A DNA stretch of 64,000 nucleotides from Lentzea aerocolonigenes. Lineage in GTDB: Bacteria; Actinomycetota; Actinomycetes; Mycobacteriales; Pseudonocardiaceae. The position numbers and the translations under genes are program-made. Where the stretch lies: positions 62,001 to 126,000 of the forward strand of contig NZ_BBOJ01000019.1 in assembly GCF_000974445.1 (NCBI RefSeq). Direction: 5' to 3'. Positions 1-9,766 of this stretch are shown here, in pieces (within the stretch, counting starts at the first letter, position 1; every line of letters begins with the position of its first letter). The notes beneath the pieces are model-generated. The model saw only the letters and a program-made list of their open reading frames with translations, made no database searches and was not told the origin of the DNA.

Positions 1-557
1 ACCTTGTCGAGCTTGGCCCGGATCTCCAGCTTGCCGTTCTTCCAGAACATCGAGTGCTGATTGCCCGGCGGCGCAGGCTTGGGGTCGCGAGGCTCGGGGT
101 CGTTCTGGTGGATGGTGTAGGCGAGTTTCGTGCCCAGACGGCGGACCGTGACGGGCTCGAAGTCACGCGCGTAACCCACCACCGTGACCTCGTGCTCGGC
201 GGGCACGGTCTTCATGATCTCGGCGACCACGGCGACGTGGTCGATCGACAGCGCGCCTTCGGCGACCGCCTCGGCGGTGAGCGGGAGTTTGGGAGCGAGT
301 TCGCTGCCGGTCGGGGTGATCTCATTGGTCAGCAGCGCGGCATTGGCTATCCAGCGCCTGGCGGTGTGGAGATCCCAGCGGACGGCATGCCGCAACACGT
401 GCGGCAAATCCTTGTAACCCAACTCGGCCGCAACCCCACGCCGCTCCAACTCGGCAAGCTTCTGCAATGCAGCGTTCTCACGAACCCGAATTTCCGTCAC
501 CTCATCGACGAGACTGCGGAGCAGCTCGTCTGTGGAGAGGAGACGGGTTTCGATCAC
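1..557 (-). CDS. DUF222 / 13E12-family HNH endonuclease-like protein, C-terminus cut by window edge
   Basis: The frame starts at a GTG (557) and stays open to position 1, giving about 185 residues. It begins VIETRLLSTDEL and contains ELGYKDLPHVLRHAVRW, LPLTAEAV, GALSIDHVAVVAEIM and SMFWKNGKLEIRAKLDK. This is the N-terminal DUF222 pattern (helical domain, then the conserved SxDHV-type segment) of actinobacterial proteins that usually end in an HNH nuclease domain, as in the REP13E12 repeats of M. tuberculosis. The HNH part would lie beyond the window. These genes are multicopy and often associated with repeats, and a long inverted repeat lies about 175 bp upstream. Their function is unknown. 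The start is uncertain because no strong Shine-Dalgarno is visible. Confidence 0.75.
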   Translation of the reverse strand, partial: MIETRLLSTDELLRSLVDEVTEIRVRENAALQKLAELERRGVAAELGYKDLPHVLRHAVRWDLHTARRWIANAALLTNEITPTGSELAPKLPLTAEAVAEGALSIDHVAVVAEIMKTVPAEHEVTVVGYARDFEPVTVRRLGTKLAYTIHQNDPEPRDPKPAPPGNQHSMFWKNGKLEIRAKLDK

Positions 558-730
558 GTGTTCTAATCTACCGCAAGATCACGACAAGATAACAGGGAAA
601 GCTCGACACAATCGAGTGAATCACCCGACCCCACCCCACCGGGAACGCGATGGCGAAGCCGAGCCGGACAGGGCTATGCGAACGCAGGCAAGCGGTGATG
701 ACGGAAGCCGAACAACAAACGCAACCACGC

Positions 731-865
731 ACGACTGCGATTGGGGCTTGACTTTGGGAGCGAGGTGCTAGCCTTTCCGGACCGGGCGGGTGCGGAGCAT
801 CCGACCTTTTCCGCCCGACACAGCGCCTCGCAAGGGCCCCGAAGTCAAGCCCCAATCGCAATCGT
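731..865. repeat. Long inverted repeat, 24-bp arms, MITE- or REP-like
   Basis: The arm at 731-754 (core TGCGATTGGGGCTTGACTT, 736-754) pairs with 842-865 over 23 of 24 bases; the 19-bp core (842-860) is a perfect reverse complement. The interior is also palindromic: GCGAGGTGCT near 760 faces AGCGCCTCGC near 822-831, and GGGCGG near 784 faces CCGCCC near 811. The whole 135 bp could fold into one long cruciform or hairpin. It encodes nothing obvious. A non-autonomous mobile repeat or a dispersed intergenic element is the likeliest explanation. Copy number cannot be judged from this window. Confidence 0.7.
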
Positions 866-945
866 CGCGAAGCGGCGATGAAATGACCCGGCTCGTCATA
901 AAACCAATGCAACCACGCTGGAACCGCAACCCCCGCACAACCAAA

Positions 946-977
946 GGCCCGGCCCCACCGAAAGGTGGAGCCGGGCC
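946..977 (-). terminator. groEL2 terminator
   Basis: Arms 946-959 and 964-977 form a 14-bp GC stem with a single G:U-type mismatch and a 4-base loop, followed on the minus strand by TTTGG. It lies 23 bp beyond the groEL2 stop codon. Confidence 0.8.
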
Positions 978-999
978 GATCAGGTCAAGCAGCTGGACC

Positions 1000-2619
<1,620 letters not shown>

Positions 2620-2759
2620 TGCGGTGTGTTCCTCCGCCTTTGTGGATTCTGGGCCACTGCGGGCCGGCAAAGCCCACAGCGGAACACGGTGCAGTGGCCA
2701 GGACCGGTGCCCGCGACGGACGACCCCCGGAGGGGCCTCACCTTCCCAGCCTCACTGCT

Positions 2760-2786
2760 TTGGCACTCGACTCAGCCGAGTGCTAG
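2760..2786. promoter_or_regulatory. CIRCE operator 1 (HrcA site)
   Basis: TTGGCACTC-N9-GAGTGCTAG matches the CIRCE consensus TTAGCACTC-N9-GAGTGCTAA at 8 of 9 bases in each arm. It lies about 140 bp upstream of the groEL2 start. Confidence 0.9.
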
Positions 2787-2793
2787 TTCGTGT

Positions 2794-2820
2794 TTAGCAC
2801 TCGGGCACGTCGAGTGCAAG
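2794..2820. promoter_or_regulatory. CIRCE operator 2 (HrcA site)
   Basis: The left arm TTAGCACTC is a perfect consensus match, with a 9-bp spacer and right arm GAGTGCAAG (7 of 9). It is 7 bp from the first CIRCE, giving a tandem operator as seen upstream of other actinobacterial groEL genes. HrcA binding is inferred from the motif. Confidence 0.88.
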
Positions 2821-2837
2821 CGAACCCCGGGCGAACG

Positions 2838-4061
2838 TCAGCGTGAGGTGCGCACCGGCACAGAGGTGGGCAGCGGCTTCTTCGAGGCAGATCCGTCCTC
2901 GAGGTTCAGCGTCGGCGAGGAGTTCGTCTTGGGCTGACGTGCGGGCTCGTCGCGCGGCGTCAGGATCAGCACCACGATGATGATCACCACGATCGCCGCG
3001 GCGGCCGCGATGACCGGCGCGAACCACGCCGGGCGCTCCTTTTTCGACGACGTGAACGCGCTCACGCCCACCTGGTTCGGCGGGCGCAGCCGGACCGGGT
3101 CGGACAGCGGCTGCTGCTGGTAGCCGCCCTGGTACGGCGCCTGCTGCGCGGCCATCGGGCCGGACATCGGCGACTGCACCGGGATCGAGCCGGACGGGGT
3201 TCCGAGTTGAGCGGGAGCCGAGCCCTGCGCGACCCCGGCGAGAGCGACGCGGGCGGCGTTGACCAGCTCGGCGCAGTTCGCGTACCGCTGCGACGGGTCC
3301 TTCGAGGTGCCCTTGCGGATCACGTCGTCGATGGCCGGCGGCAGCGCCACGAGCTGCGAGAGCGCGGGAACGGTCTGGCCGAGGTGACCCTGGATGACCT
3401 CCTGCACACCGCCCTGGAACGGCGGGCGGCCGGACAGGCAGGCGAACAACATGCAGGCCAGCGCGTACTGGTCGGTGCGGCCGTCGACGGGCTCGCCGCG
3501 CAGGTGTTCCGGCGCCGCGTAGGTCGGCGAGCCGAGGAAATCACCCGTTCGAGTGCGGTGGCCGGTGGCGCCGCGGCGGGTCAGGCCGAAGTCGGCGACG
3601 TAGACGTGCTCGCGCGAGCCTTCCTTGGTGGTCACCAGGACGTTGGCCGGCTTCACGTCGAGGTGCACGAGCCCCTTGCCGTGCAGCATGTCGAGGGCCT
3701 CGGCGACCTGCGCGAGCAGCGTCAGCGTGCGCGCAGGGGTGAGCGGCCCCTCCTTGATGTGACCGGAGAGGTCCTGGCCGTCCACCAGCCGCATGGCGAT
3801 GTACAGCAGGCCGTCGACCTCGTCGAAGTCGTACAGCGGCACGATGTTCGCGTGGTCGATGGCGGAGGTGTTGCGCGCCTCGTCGACGAACCGCTCGCGG
3901 AACTCCGCGTCGGGCGCGAGGTGTTCGCCGATGACCTTGAGCGCGACCTTCCGGCCAAGCCTCACGTCCGTGGCCTTGTACGTCACGCTCATGCCGCCGC
4001 GACCGAGCACGCCGTCGATCCGGTAGTGCGCGATCCGCCGTCCGCTCAGGTCCTCAGACAC
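2838..4061 (-). CDS. Membrane-anchored Ser/Thr protein kinase (PknB-type), non-RD catalytic loop
   Basis: 407-residue eukaryotic-type Ser/Thr kinase starting at GTG 4061. The kinase domain spans about residues 13-270: glycine loop GRGGMS (20-25), VALK lysine K42, helix-C glutamate E61, catalytic loop HLDVKPAN (133-140, D135), DFG (157-159) and APE (183-185). A Pro/Gln-rich juxtamembrane linker follows, then one transmembrane helix (about 346-368) and a short Ser/Thr-rich extracytoplasmic tail with no PASTA repeats. The usual HRD arginine is Leu, which makes this a non-RD kinase, so activation-loop phosphorylation may matter less. All other catalytic residues are present. It sits between groEL2 and a cold-shock gene. 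Substrate and stimulus are unknown. Confidence 0.93.
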   Translation of the reverse strand: MSEDLSGRRIAHYRIDGVLGRGGMSVTYKATDVRLGRKVALKVIGEHLAPDAEFRERFVDEARNTSAIDHANIVPLYDFDEVDGLLYIAMRLVDGQDLSGHIKEGPLTPARTLTLLAQVAEALDMLHGKGLVHLDVKPANVLVTTKEGSREHVYVADFGLTRRGATGHRTRTGDFLGSPTYAAPEHLRGEPVDGRTDQYALACMLFACLSGRPPFQGGVQEVIQGHLGQTVPALSQLVALPPAIDDVIRKGTSKDPSQRYANCAELVNAARVALAGVAQGSAPAQLGTPSGSIPVQSPMSGPMAAQQAPYQGGYQQQPLSDPVRLRPPNQVGVSAFTSSKKERPAWFAPVIAAAAAIVVIIIVVLILTPRDEPARQPKTNSSPTLNLEDGSASKKPLPTSVPVRTSR

Positions 4062-4155
4062 GCGAGGCAGCCTAACGCGCGCTCAGATCGTCGTGCTCCG
4101 GGTTGGTCGAAGCTGTGATCAGAAGTGCGCTCGGGTGCGGGTGTCCCGCAAGGCA

Positions 4156-4362
4156 CTAACCGGCGCGGCGCACGTCCGATGCCTGGCTGCGTCCGTCCCG
4201 TCCGGCCTGCACCTCGAACTCCACCCGGTCGCCCTCAGACAGCGTCCGGAAGCCTTCCATCTGGATAGCCGAGTAGTGCACGAACACGTCGGGCCCGCCG
4301 TCGGTTGCGATGAAGCCGTATCCCTTTTCGGAGTTGAACCACTTGACGGTACCGAGAGCCAA
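4156..4362 (-). CDS. Cold-shock protein (CspA family)
   Basis: 68-residue OB-fold nucleic-acid-binding protein. RNP-1 is KGYGFI and RNP-2 is VFVHYSAI; the N-terminus after the start reads ALGTVKWFNSEKGYGF. The start chosen is TTG at 4362 because AAGGAGG lies 5 bases upstream and it gives the family's usual MALGTVKWF beginning. The longer frame to 4386 would place this Shine-Dalgarno inside the gene. The C-terminus (EFEVQAGRDGRSQASDV) is as in actinobacterial CspA proteins. It probably acts as an RNA chaperone. No leader structure was identified in the short upstream gap. Confidence 0.95.
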   Translation of the reverse strand: MALGTVKWFNSEKGYGFIATDGGPDVFVHYSAIQMEGFRTLSEGDRVEFEVQAGRDGRSQASDVRRAG

Positions 4363-4441
4363 GGCGTCCTCCTTCAGACCACGCAAAGAGCAGAACGCAA
4401 CGCTAAAAGAAGAGGAGTCACTCGGATACCTCCTTACGGAG

Positions 4442-5083
4442 TCATGAACTCCAGCTGACTCCGTTGGCGCGCAACCAGGTGGTGAGCCGGCGAGGTCCCC
4501 GCGTCTGGGTCAGCACGGCACCGGGACCGGCGAAGTCGAACACCAAGCCCTCACCGGTGTGAATGGATTGCACGCCATCAGGCACGGATGGCCGAAGACG
4601 GCATTGCACGGTGTCCGCGAACGCCACCACGTGATCGCTGCTGATGGTCACCGCCTCTCCCGCTTCCAGCGTCACCAGGTCGAGCGCGCCGCAACAGGCG
4701 AGCACCACCGCGCCCTGGCCCTGTGCGTAGTTCAGGAAGCCCTCTCCACCGCCCAGCAGCGCCTGCAACGGCGGAGCCTCCGGGTTCATCGCCACCGTGC
4801 TGCTCGACGCGACCCAGGACAGCCGGTACAGCAGCCACCCGTGCGTCCCGTCGAGCTCGACGAGGTGCAGATCACCCGGCAGCACGGGCGCCGCGTCGAT
4901 CCAGCCGCCCTCCGCGCCCGCCGTGCACAGCGCGACGGCCTTGACGCCCGTGCCCTTCACCTCGACCGCGAGCCCGTAGCTCGTGGCCGCGATGGTCAGC
5001 GGGTCGGCCAGCACCATCTCGCCGGGTGCGAGCACGAGTCTCGCCACGCCGAAGTTCGGTGTGTGCCTGGTCCGGACCTGCAC
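4442..5083 (-). CDS. AIM24 family protein (TIGR00266-like)
   Basis: 213-residue protein starting VQVRTRHTPNFGVARLVL, with GEMVLAD, a glycine-rich LGGGEGFLNYAQG segment and a GEGLVFDFAGPG-type end. This is the jelly-roll-like AIM24/DUF124 family, whose yeast member is mitochondrial; the bacterial role is unknown. The start is GTG 5083, preceded by GGAGG at 8 bases; the longer upstream frame is Arg-rich and overlaps moeA. It is divergent from moeA with 71 bp between starts. No signal peptide or membrane segment is evident. Confidence 0.85.
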   Translation of the reverse strand: MQVRTRHTPNFGVARLVLAPGEMVLADPLTIAATSYGLAVEVKGTGVKAVALCTAGAEGGWIDAAPVLPGDLHLVELDGTHGWLLYRLSWVASSSTVAMNPEAPPLQALLGGGEGFLNYAQGQGAVVLACCGALDLVTLEAGEAVTISSDHVVAFADTVQCRLRPSVPDGVQSIHTGEGLVFDFAGPGAVLTQTRGPRRLTTWLRANGVSWSS

Positions 5084-5154
5084 GAACAACACCTCCGGGG
5101 AAGAACTCGGCCCAGCGATCGTCACGACCGCCACGACGTTGGCAGTATGCAGTC

Positions 5155-6351
5155 GTGTCCCCCACCACTGTCGCCGAACACCGCAAGCGCGTCGCGGAGC
5201 TCGTCGGGCTGATGCCCGTGTTGCAGCTGCCGCTCGACGAGTGCCTCGGGCTCGTGCTCGCGGCCGACGTGATCGCACCGCTGTCCCTGCCGCCGTTCGA
5301 CAACTCCGCGATGGACGGGTACGCCGTGCGGGCCGCTGAGCTGGCCGGGGAAGGCCCTGTCACGCTCCCGGTCGCCGACGACATCCCCGCGGGCCGCACG
5401 GAGATCTCGCCGCTGGAGCCGGGGACCGTGCAACGGATCATGACCGGCGCCCCGGTGCCGCCCGGTGCGGACGCGGTGATCCAGGTCGAGCTGACCGACG
5501 GCGGCACGGAGACCGTGACGATCAACGGAAAGGTCCGGCCCGGCGCGAACATCCGGACCGCGGGCGACGACGTGCAGAAGGGTGATCCGGTGCTGACCGC
5601 GGGCACGGTCCTGCGCCCGTCCACCGTCGGTCTCGCCTCCGCGCTCGGGCTCCCCGAGCTGCCGGTGCGCCGCCGTCCGCGGGTGCTGGTCCTGTCGACG
5701 GGTTCCGAGCTGGTCGAACCCGGCCGGCCGCTGCAGCCGGGCCAGATCTACGAGTCGAACGGCACGATGCTCGCCGCGGCCGTGCGCGACGCGGGAGGCA
5801 CCGCCGTGCAGCTGAAGTTCGTGCCGGACGACGTGGAGGAATTCCACCGCGCGCTGACGCCCTACCTGGGCTCGGTGGACGTGATCGTGACGTCCGGCGG
5901 GGTGAGCGCGGGCGCGTACGAGGTGGTCAAGGACGCTCTGGCCGGCCACGACGTGAAGTTCACCAAGGTCGCGATGCAGCCGGGCGGGCCGCAGGGCTCC
6001 GGGCGGTACGAGGGCGTGCCGGTGCTGACGCTGCCGGGCAACCCGGTGAGCGCGCAGGTGTCGTTCGAGGTGTTCGTGCGGCCCGCGCTACTCGCGTCGA
6101 TGGGGCACACGCAGGTCGAACGGCCGACCGCGCGCGCAACCGTGACGAGCCCGCTCACGTCTCCTGCGGGTAAGACGCAGTTCCGCCGCGGCCTCTACGA
6201 CCCGTCGTCCGGTCAGGTCGTGACGCCGGTCGGCGGGCCGGGATCGCACCTGCTGTCCGCGCTGGCGCTGTCGAACTGCCTGATCGAGGTGCCGGAGGAC
6301 GTCACGGAGGTGGCGGCGGGAGCCGAGGTCGTCGTCAGACACCTGCAGTAG
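5155..6351 (+). CDS. moeA: Molybdopterin molybdenumtransferase MoeA
   Basis: 398-residue enzyme that inserts molybdate into adenylylated molybdopterin, the last step of molybdenum cofactor synthesis. Typical motifs are PFDNSAMDGYAVR near the N-terminus, TGAPVPPGADAV, STGSEL in the MogA-like domain, SGGVSAGAYEVVK and LPGNPVSA. The C-terminal beta-barrel domain ends with SNCLIEVPEDVTEVAAGAEV. The start at GTG 5155 follows the family alignment, with no strong Shine-Dalgarno visible. It is followed after 16 bp by an M48 peptidase. The location beside psd, pssA and groEL2 matches moeA2 of M. tuberculosis. Confidence 0.96.
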   Translation: MSPTTVAEHRKRVAELVGLMPVLQLPLDECLGLVLAADVIAPLSLPPFDNSAMDGYAVRAAELAGEGPVTLPVADDIPAGRTEISPLEPGTVQRIMTGAPVPPGADAVIQVELTDGGTETVTINGKVRPGANIRTAGDDVQKGDPVLTAGTVLRPSTVGLASALGLPELPVRRRPRVLVLSTGSELVEPGRPLQPGQIYESNGTMLAAAVRDAGGTAVQLKFVPDDVEEFHRALTPYLGSVDVIVTSGGVSAGAYEVVKDALAGHDVKFTKVAMQPGGPQGSGRYEGVPVLTLPGNPVSAQVSFEVFVRPALLASMGHTQVERPTARATVTSPLTSPAGKTQFRRGLYDPSSGQVVTPVGGPGSHLLSALALSNCLIEVPEDVTEVAAGAEVVVRHLQ

Positions 6352-6367
6352 AAGGGCGGACTGGGGG

Positions 6368-7777
6368 ATGAGGGCCGTACTGGCGCTGGTGATGCTCGCG
6401 GGCTTCTTCGTGCTCGCGGTGGCACTCGCCGGCGGTCTGGCGGCGATCGCGGTCTGGCGGTTCTCGCTCGGCGACGTCGAGGGCGGCACCTGGGCCCTCA
6501 CGATCGCGCTCGTGCTGGGCGGACCGGCACTGTGGGCGACGCTGCGGGCGTTGTTCGCGCGGCCGGAGCCGAGCGGGTTCGGGATGACGCGCGACGCCCA
6601 TCCCGAGCTCTGGCGGCACGTGGACGAGCTGGCGCGGCTCGCGGGCACGCGCGGTCCGGACGACATCCGGCTCGTCGACGGCGCGAACGCGAGCGTGTGG
6701 GAACGGCGCGGCGTGCGGTACCTGGAGCTCGGGCTGCCGCTGGTCGCCGGGCTGAGCGTGGGCGAGCTGCGGTCGGTGCTGGCCCACGAGTTCGGGCACT
6801 ACGGCGGCGGCCACACGCAGCTGTCGGCGATGACGTACCGGGCGAAGCTCGCGCTGGAACTGTCGCTGCGCGAGGGGCACACGTTCGGGCTGCTCAGCGC
6901 GTGGGCTCATCTCTACGCGCTGGTCGCCGCGTCGGAGAGCCGTGATCACGAGCGGTTCGCCGACGAGGTGGCGGTCGCCGCGGCCGGGCGGGACGCGGCG
7001 CGCAGGGCGTTGCTGCGCAGCGGACCCGTGGGCGAGGCGTGGAACGACTACCTCACGTCGTACGTGTCGTTGGCTTTGACGGCCGGCCGCACGCCGCCGT
7101 TGCTCGAAGGGTTCCGCTCCTACCTGCGCCACCCGCGGCGCGTGCACGAGCTCAGGGTGCTGGAGAACGTGATCGCCGAACGCGAGCCGAAGTCGGTGTT
7201 CGACAGTCACCCGCCGATCCGCGAGCGGGTGGCCACCATGGCCCTGCTGAGCGGCGAGGACGTCCCGATCGACGAGAGGCCGGGCTGGACGTTGCTCTCG
7301 GGCGTCCCGCCGGAGGCCGTGTCGCACCTGCTCGGCGTGCGAGGACCGCGCGCGACGTGGGAGGAGCTCGTCGAGCTCAGCGGACCGGCTCACGTGCGGC
7401 GCTACGCCGACGCGTTGCGGCACGCGGGCAAGGTGAGCAAGGTCGGCGAGACGCTCCCGGACGTGCTCGCGGCGTTGGAACGCGGCGAGCTGCACAAGCT
7501 CACCGGGGCGCCGGTGGACGCCTCGCTGACCGCCGAGCAGGTGCACGAGGCGGCCGTCGACACCGTGACGGAACTCCTCGGGTACGCGGTCGCCGACCAG
7601 CTCCTCACGGCTAATCGCGCGACGCTGCACCTGAACTGGGGCGGAATGTTCGTGCTGCGCCTGCCCGACGGAGCTGCGCTCTACCCGGACGATCTCGTGG
7701 CACCCGCCGTCCGTGACGCTAACCGGGTTCCGGAGGTGCGGCTCCGGTTGCAGGCCGTTGGAGTGGACGGATTGTGA
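6368..7777 (+). CDS. M48-family membrane metallopeptidase
   Basis: 469 residues. There are two N-terminal transmembrane helices (about 3-30 and 42-62), then a cytosol- or surface-facing protease domain with the zinc motif HEFGH (140-144). A downstream acidic zinc-ligand region ESRDHERFADEVAVAAAG and SHPPIRERVA are typical of HtpX/M48 proteases. The C-terminal 170 residues have no assigned domain. It is likely a membrane-protein quality-control or housekeeping protease. Only 16 bp separate it from moeA, so the two may be cotranscribed. Substrate unknown. Confidence 0.88.
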   Translation: MRAVLALVMLAGFFVLAVALAGGLAAIAVWRFSLGDVEGGTWALTIALVLGGPALWATLRALFARPEPSGFGMTRDAHPELWRHVDELARLAGTRGPDDIRLVDGANASVWERRGVRYLELGLPLVAGLSVGELRSVLAHEFGHYGGGHTQLSAMTYRAKLALELSLREGHTFGLLSAWAHLYALVAASESRDHERFADEVAVAAAGRDAARRALLRSGPVGEAWNDYLTSYVSLALTAGRTPPLLEGFRSYLRHPRRVHELRVLENVIAEREPKSVFDSHPPIRERVATMALLSGEDVPIDERPGWTLLSGVPPEAVSHLLGVRGPRATWEELVELSGPAHVRRYADALRHAGKVSKVGETLPDVLAALERGELHKLTGAPVDASLTAEQVHEAAVDTVTELLGYAVADQLLTANRATLHLNWGGMFVLRLPDGAALYPDDLVAPAVRDANRVPEVRLRLQAVGVDGL

Positions 7778-7993
7778 CGGAACGCTCACCCACCGGCGTT
7801 GTTCACCCCATGTGACGGGGATTACACTGAACGCAGGTGCCGGTTCGGCCCGTGCATTCGTCGGGGGATGCACGGGGCGGACCGGCCACTTGCCTTTTCC
7901 GGGTCTTCCTGGCAGGCCCGGCGGGCGATTTGGCGTGTTGGCGTAGCGTGATGCCGCCCGACAACCACCGAAGCTACGGAACCCACAGACACG

Positions 7994-8689
7994 ATGAGCA
8001 GCGAGAAGCCCGTCTCTCACTTCCTCGAACTCGCGCGCGGCATGGTGCCGCCGATGCACCCGGCCGGTCGCCCGTTCGTCGCCGGCGCGGCGATCGCGAC
8101 CCTCCTCGTCCGGCTGCGCTTCAAGCGGCTGGGCGTCGTCCTCGCCCTGGTCACGGCGTGGGTGGCGTGGTTCTTCCGCGAGCCGAAGCGCGTGACGCCG
8201 ACCCGCCCGAACATCGCGACGGCTCCGGCCGACGGCACCGTCTCGCACGTGGTCGACGCCGTCCCGCCCGCCGAGCTCGGCCTCGGCTCGCAGCCGATGA
8301 CGCGCATCAGCGTGTTCCTCTCGGTCTTCGACGTGCACGTGCAGCGCGTGCCGGCGGACGGCGAGATCGTCCAGGTCTCGTACCACCCCGGCAAGTTCCT
8401 CTCGGCCGACCTCGACAAGGCCTCCGAGGAGAACGAGCGCAACACCGTGTGGCTGCGCACCGTCAACGGCCACGACCTCGTCGTCGTGCAGATCGCCGGC
8501 CTGGTCGCGCGCCGCATCGTGTGTGAGGTCTCCGAGGGCGAGAAGGTCGCCGCGGGCCAGACCTACGGCCTGATCCGCTTCGGCTCGCGCGTGGACCTCT
8601 ACGTGCCGCGCGGCAGCCGCGTCCTGGTCGAGGCCGGCCAGCGCACGATCGGTGGGGAGACCGTCCTCGCCGAGCTTCCGGAAGCCTGA
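7994..8689 (+). CDS. psd: Phosphatidylserine decarboxylase proenzyme
   Basis: 231-residue short-form (type A) decarboxylase that makes phosphatidylethanolamine from phosphatidylserine. It has N-terminal hydrophobic helices (about 28-62), APADGTVSHV, SVFDVHVQRVP and the autocatalytic site FGSR. Cleavage between G197 and S198 would leave a pyruvoyl group on the small alpha subunit. The stop overlaps the pssA start (TGATG), so the two are translationally coupled and catalyse consecutive steps in reverse gene order. The 216-bp region upstream holds no gene and probably carries the promoter. Confidence 0.96.
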   Translation: MSSEKPVSHFLELARGMVPPMHPAGRPFVAGAAIATLLVRLRFKRLGVVLALVTAWVAWFFREPKRVTPTRPNIATAPADGTVSHVVDAVPPAELGLGSQPMTRISVFLSVFDVHVQRVPADGEIVQVSYHPGKFLSADLDKASEENERNTVWLRTVNGHDLVVVQIAGLVARRIVCEVSEGEKVAAGQTYGLIRFGSRVDLYVPRGSRVLVEAGQRTIGGETVLAELPEA

Positions 8690-9654
8690 TGGCTCCGAGC
8701 GGGCCGGGCGTTCGTCTGCTACCGAACGCGATCACGGTCCTCGCCATGTGCGCGGGCCTGTCCGCCGTGCACTTCGCGAACGTCGGCATGTGGGGCGCGG
8801 CCATCGCCTCGATCGCGGCGGCCGCCGTGTTCGACGGCCTCGACGGCCGCATCGCCCGCCTGCTGGACGCGACGTCGAAGATGGGCGCGGAGCTGGACTC
8901 GCTGGCCGACGCCATCTCGTTCGGCGTCGCGCCCGCCCTCGCGATCTACCTCTGGAAGTTCGAGGGCAACCGCGCGGGCTGGGTCATCGCGCTGATCTTC
9001 GCGGTCTGCATGGTGGTCCGCCTGGCCCGCTTCAACACGTTGCTGGAGAAGGAACAACCGCCGTTCGCGAAGGAGTTCTTCGTCGGCGTCCCCGCTCCGG
9101 CAGGCGGCCTCCTGCTGCTGCTCCCCCTGATCATCGAGGAGCAGGTGCGCACCGACGGCTGGTGGAACGACCCGATCGTCGTGGGCGTGTGGACGGTGAT
9201 CGTCGCGATGCTGCTGGTCTCCCGCATCCCGACGCTGTCCGTGAAGACCGTGAAGGTCCCGCCGCGCGCGGTGGCACCTCTGCTGGTCCTGATCGCCCTG
9301 CTCGGCGCCGCGATCATCACCTACCCGCTGGTGGCACTGATCGTCGCGATGGTCGTGTACCTGGCCCACCTCCCGTACTCGGTGCGCAGGTACATGTGGC
9401 TGTCCAAGCACCCGGAGGCCTGGACCGTCACGGGTGTGGAGCGCCGCGCGATCAAGCGCGCGCACGGCGTCGCGGCTCGACGGCTCGGGCTGCGTCAGCC
9501 GTTGCACGGTCGTGTGGCCGGTGCGGCGATGCGCGCGGTGCGTCGTCCCCGGCGTGACGCGTCCACGGCGGCGGCCGCGGAAGGCGCGGTGCCGGCGGGC
9601 GGGCGTCGCCGTTCCTGGCGGCAGCTCGGCCTCCGGCGGCAGCCCAAGCGCTGA
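8689..9654 (+). CDS. pssA: CDP-diacylglycerol--serine O-phosphatidyltransferase
   Basis: 321-residue integral membrane enzyme that makes phosphatidylserine from CDP-diacylglycerol and serine. The CDP-alcohol phosphotransferase signature is complete: DGLDGRIARLLDATSK followed by GAELDSLAD (about residues 46-73), with several transmembrane helices through residue 235. The last about 70 residues are a basic Arg/Ala-rich tail (for example RRRSWRQLGLRRQPKR) beyond the usual catalytic core, perhaps a peripheral membrane anchor. It is coupled to psd by a TGATG overlap and followed by a strong terminator. Confidence 0.96.
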   Translation: MAPSGPGVRLLPNAITVLAMCAGLSAVHFANVGMWGAAIASIAAAAVFDGLDGRIARLLDATSKMGAELDSLADAISFGVAPALAIYLWKFEGNRAGWVIALIFAVCMVVRLARFNTLLEKEQPPFAKEFFVGVPAPAGGLLLLLPLIIEEQVRTDGWWNDPIVVGVWTVIVAMLLVSRIPTLSVKTVKVPPRAVAPLLVLIALLGAAIITYPLVALIVAMVVYLAHLPYSVRRYMWLSKHPEAWTVTGVERRAIKRAHGVAARRLGLRQPLHGRVAGAAMRAVRRPRRDASTAAAAEGAVPAGGRRRSWRQLGLRRQPKR

Positions 9655-9670
9655 TCGTCAGTTGATCGAA

Positions 9671-9709
9671 CCGCGGGCCCGGACACGATGACCGTGTCCG
9701 GGCCCGCGG
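9671..9709 (+). terminator. psd-pssA operon terminator
   Basis: A perfect 16-bp stem (9671-9686 with 9694-9709) closes a 7-base loop, 16 bp after the pssA stop. There is no long U tract, as is common in actinomycetes. Confidence 0.85.
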
Positions 9710-9766
9710 TCTTCGAAGTCCTCACGGCACCCGACGCGCACATCACGAGCAACTAGAGTCGTCGGG

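Larger units (their letters stand above)
558..999. other. Intergenic region between DUF222 gene and groEL2
   Basis: This 442-bp gap has no convincing gene. Open frames here lack a Shine-Dalgarno and recognisable protein content. It holds a long imperfect inverted repeat (731-865) and, next to groEL2, a terminator hairpin (946-977). Short stretches around 580-640 are less GC-rich and may carry the promoter of the DUF222 gene, but no clear -35/-10 pair could be assigned. Confidence 0.6.

Noticed and set aside
6335..8473. A 712-codon minus-strand frame opposite the M48 peptidase and psd
   Set aside because: The sense genes have clear catalytic motifs; the antisense product is rich in Arg/His/Glu with no domain and spans two unrelated genes and their gap.
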